This document shows, in pieces, positions 63,495 to 64,000 of a stretch of 64,000 nucleotides of DNA. Source of the DNA: Sinorhizobium fredii (GTDB lineage Bacteria > Pseudomonadota > Alphaproteobacteria > Rhizobiales > Rhizobiaceae); NCBI RefSeq assembly GCF_002944405.1, contig NZ_CP024310.1, forward strand, positions 124,001 to 188,000, written 5' to 3'. The notes under the pieces are model-generated. The model had not been told where the DNA came from and ran no database searches. It was given only the letters and a program-made list of their open reading frames with translations. The position numbers and the translations under genes are program-made. Within the stretch, counting starts at the first letter, position 1; every line of letters begins with the position of its first letter.

Positions 63495-64000
63495 TCACAC
63501 CAGGTCGAGCGCCTCCTGCGGGGAGAGAATCCGCGCTTCCTTCGGCTTCCTGAGTACGGCCGTTGCAACCCGGCTGCCCAGCCTTGCTGCATCCGACCAC
63601 CCCATCCCCTTCGATAGCCCGTACAAAAGCCCGGCGTTGAAACTGTCGCCGGCGCCGGTTGTGTCGGCGCAGGCAACAGGCTCCGTCGCATGACGGAAAT
63701 ATTCCCCGCCGGGACCGACGCCCGCACATCCCTCCTTGCCGAGCTTGGCAATCAGCCAACCGCCGCAGAGTTTACCGACATGCTCCAATGCGTCGTCGAC
63801 ATTGCTGCACCCGCTGATGGCGACAAGTTCCTGAGCGTTGGGAATGAAACAGTCGACGATCGCCAGGTAAGATCTCAGATCTGCCAGGACGGCTTCAGAC
63901 CAGCCGAACTGATCGGAACCGGGATCGAAGAAGCTGAGCGCGCCTGACGCCTTGATCAGTCTGAGCTGACGCAGCGTGCTCTTCTGAAGCGCCGGCGTGG
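63495..64000 (-). CDS. PfkB-family carbohydrate kinase (5' part outside window)
   Basis: The open frame runs to the window edge; only the C-terminal ~168 residues are seen. Visible: DCFIPNAQELVAISGCSN, LIAKLGKEGCAGV and the PfkB signature CADTTGAGDSFNAGLLYG with the catalytic Asp. Convergent with the cupin isomerase (20-base gap). FrlD-type fructosamine kinases and ribokinase-like sugar kinases share this fold; the substrate is not determined. Confidence 0.85.
   Translation of the reverse strand, partial: TPALQKSTLRQLRLIKASGALSFFDPGSDQFGWSEAVLADLRSYLAIVDCFIPNAQELVAISGCSNVDDALEHVGKLCGGWLIAKLGKEGCAGVGPGGEYFRHATEPVACADTTGAGDSFNAGLLYGLSKGMGWSDAARLGSRVATAVLRKPKEARILSPQEALDLV

Noticed and set aside
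1..64000. Search by eye for CRISPR arrays, rRNA, tRNA, transposases and integrases
   Set aside because: No regularly spaced repeats, RNA gene signatures or DDE/tyrosine recombinase motifs were seen; a tRNA or IS search program could still find divergent ones.

Overview
The window looks like part of a conjugative plasmid from a member of the Hyphomicrobiales (a rhizobium of the Sinorhizobium/Ensifer, Rhizobium or Agrobacterium type). The evidence is a Ti-type Dtr set (traG-traD-traC, oriT, traA-traF-traB-traH, traM, traR), SyrB-family proteins, DUF736, DUF1419, DUF3085 and ArdC-type plasmid genes, and high GC content throughout. I saw no rRNA, tRNA, CRISPR array, transposase, repABC, traI or trb genes.

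Layout. 0-9 kb: the 3' part of a serine-protease/NucA-nuclease fusion, a membrane protein, a PAS-GGDEF-EAL protein, a TPR protein and two SyrB-like genes. 9-28 kb: a run of plasmid-backbone genes mostly on the + strand (TOPRIM protein, DUF1419, DUF3085, a methylase-helicase broken by a frameshift, a ParB-like protein, several unassigned proteins, ArdC antirestriction protein). Inside this run lie a DUF433/DUF5615 toxin-antitoxin locus whose toxin is frameshifted, a hipBA pair with three operator-like palindromes, and, just after ardC, a vapBC locus wrecked by several indels.

29-36.7 kb is catabolic cargo: two nitrilase-superfamily amidases, an amidohydrolase, an RbsABC-like transporter and a divergent LacI regulator. 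37-49.7 kb resumes the plasmid backbone: DUF736, small ORFs, WGR and HU proteins, then the transfer region. The oriT between traC and traA is of the RSF1010/pTi type. Two TraR-box-like palindromes flank traA-traF-traB-traH, and traM and traR converge on a shared 23-nt palindrome.

50-64 kb is a second catabolic region. One minus-strand operon holds a TIM-barrel isomerase, a PIG-L deacetylase, a Gfo/Idh/MocA oxidoreductase, an alpha/beta hydrolase and a BtpA/SgcQ protein. Divergent from it are a DeoR regulator, a sugar ABC transporter, a second solute-binding protein, a SIS-domain protein, a cupin glucose-6-phosphate isomerase and a PfkB kinase that runs off the right edge. PfkB kinase plus SIS protein plus cupin isomerase would fit breakdown of an Amadori-type (fructosamine) compound; this is inference.

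How the parts may work together. If the nic site is placed by homology to RSF1010 and pTiC58, the transferred strand is the minus strand and enters the recipient leftward from oriT. The + strand genes at 9-28 kb and 37-40 kb, including ardC and the methylase-helicase, would then be a leading region templated by the incoming strand. Several of these genes follow long leaders rich in hairpins, and two of them (ardC and DUF736) share an identical hairpin just before the ribosome binding site.
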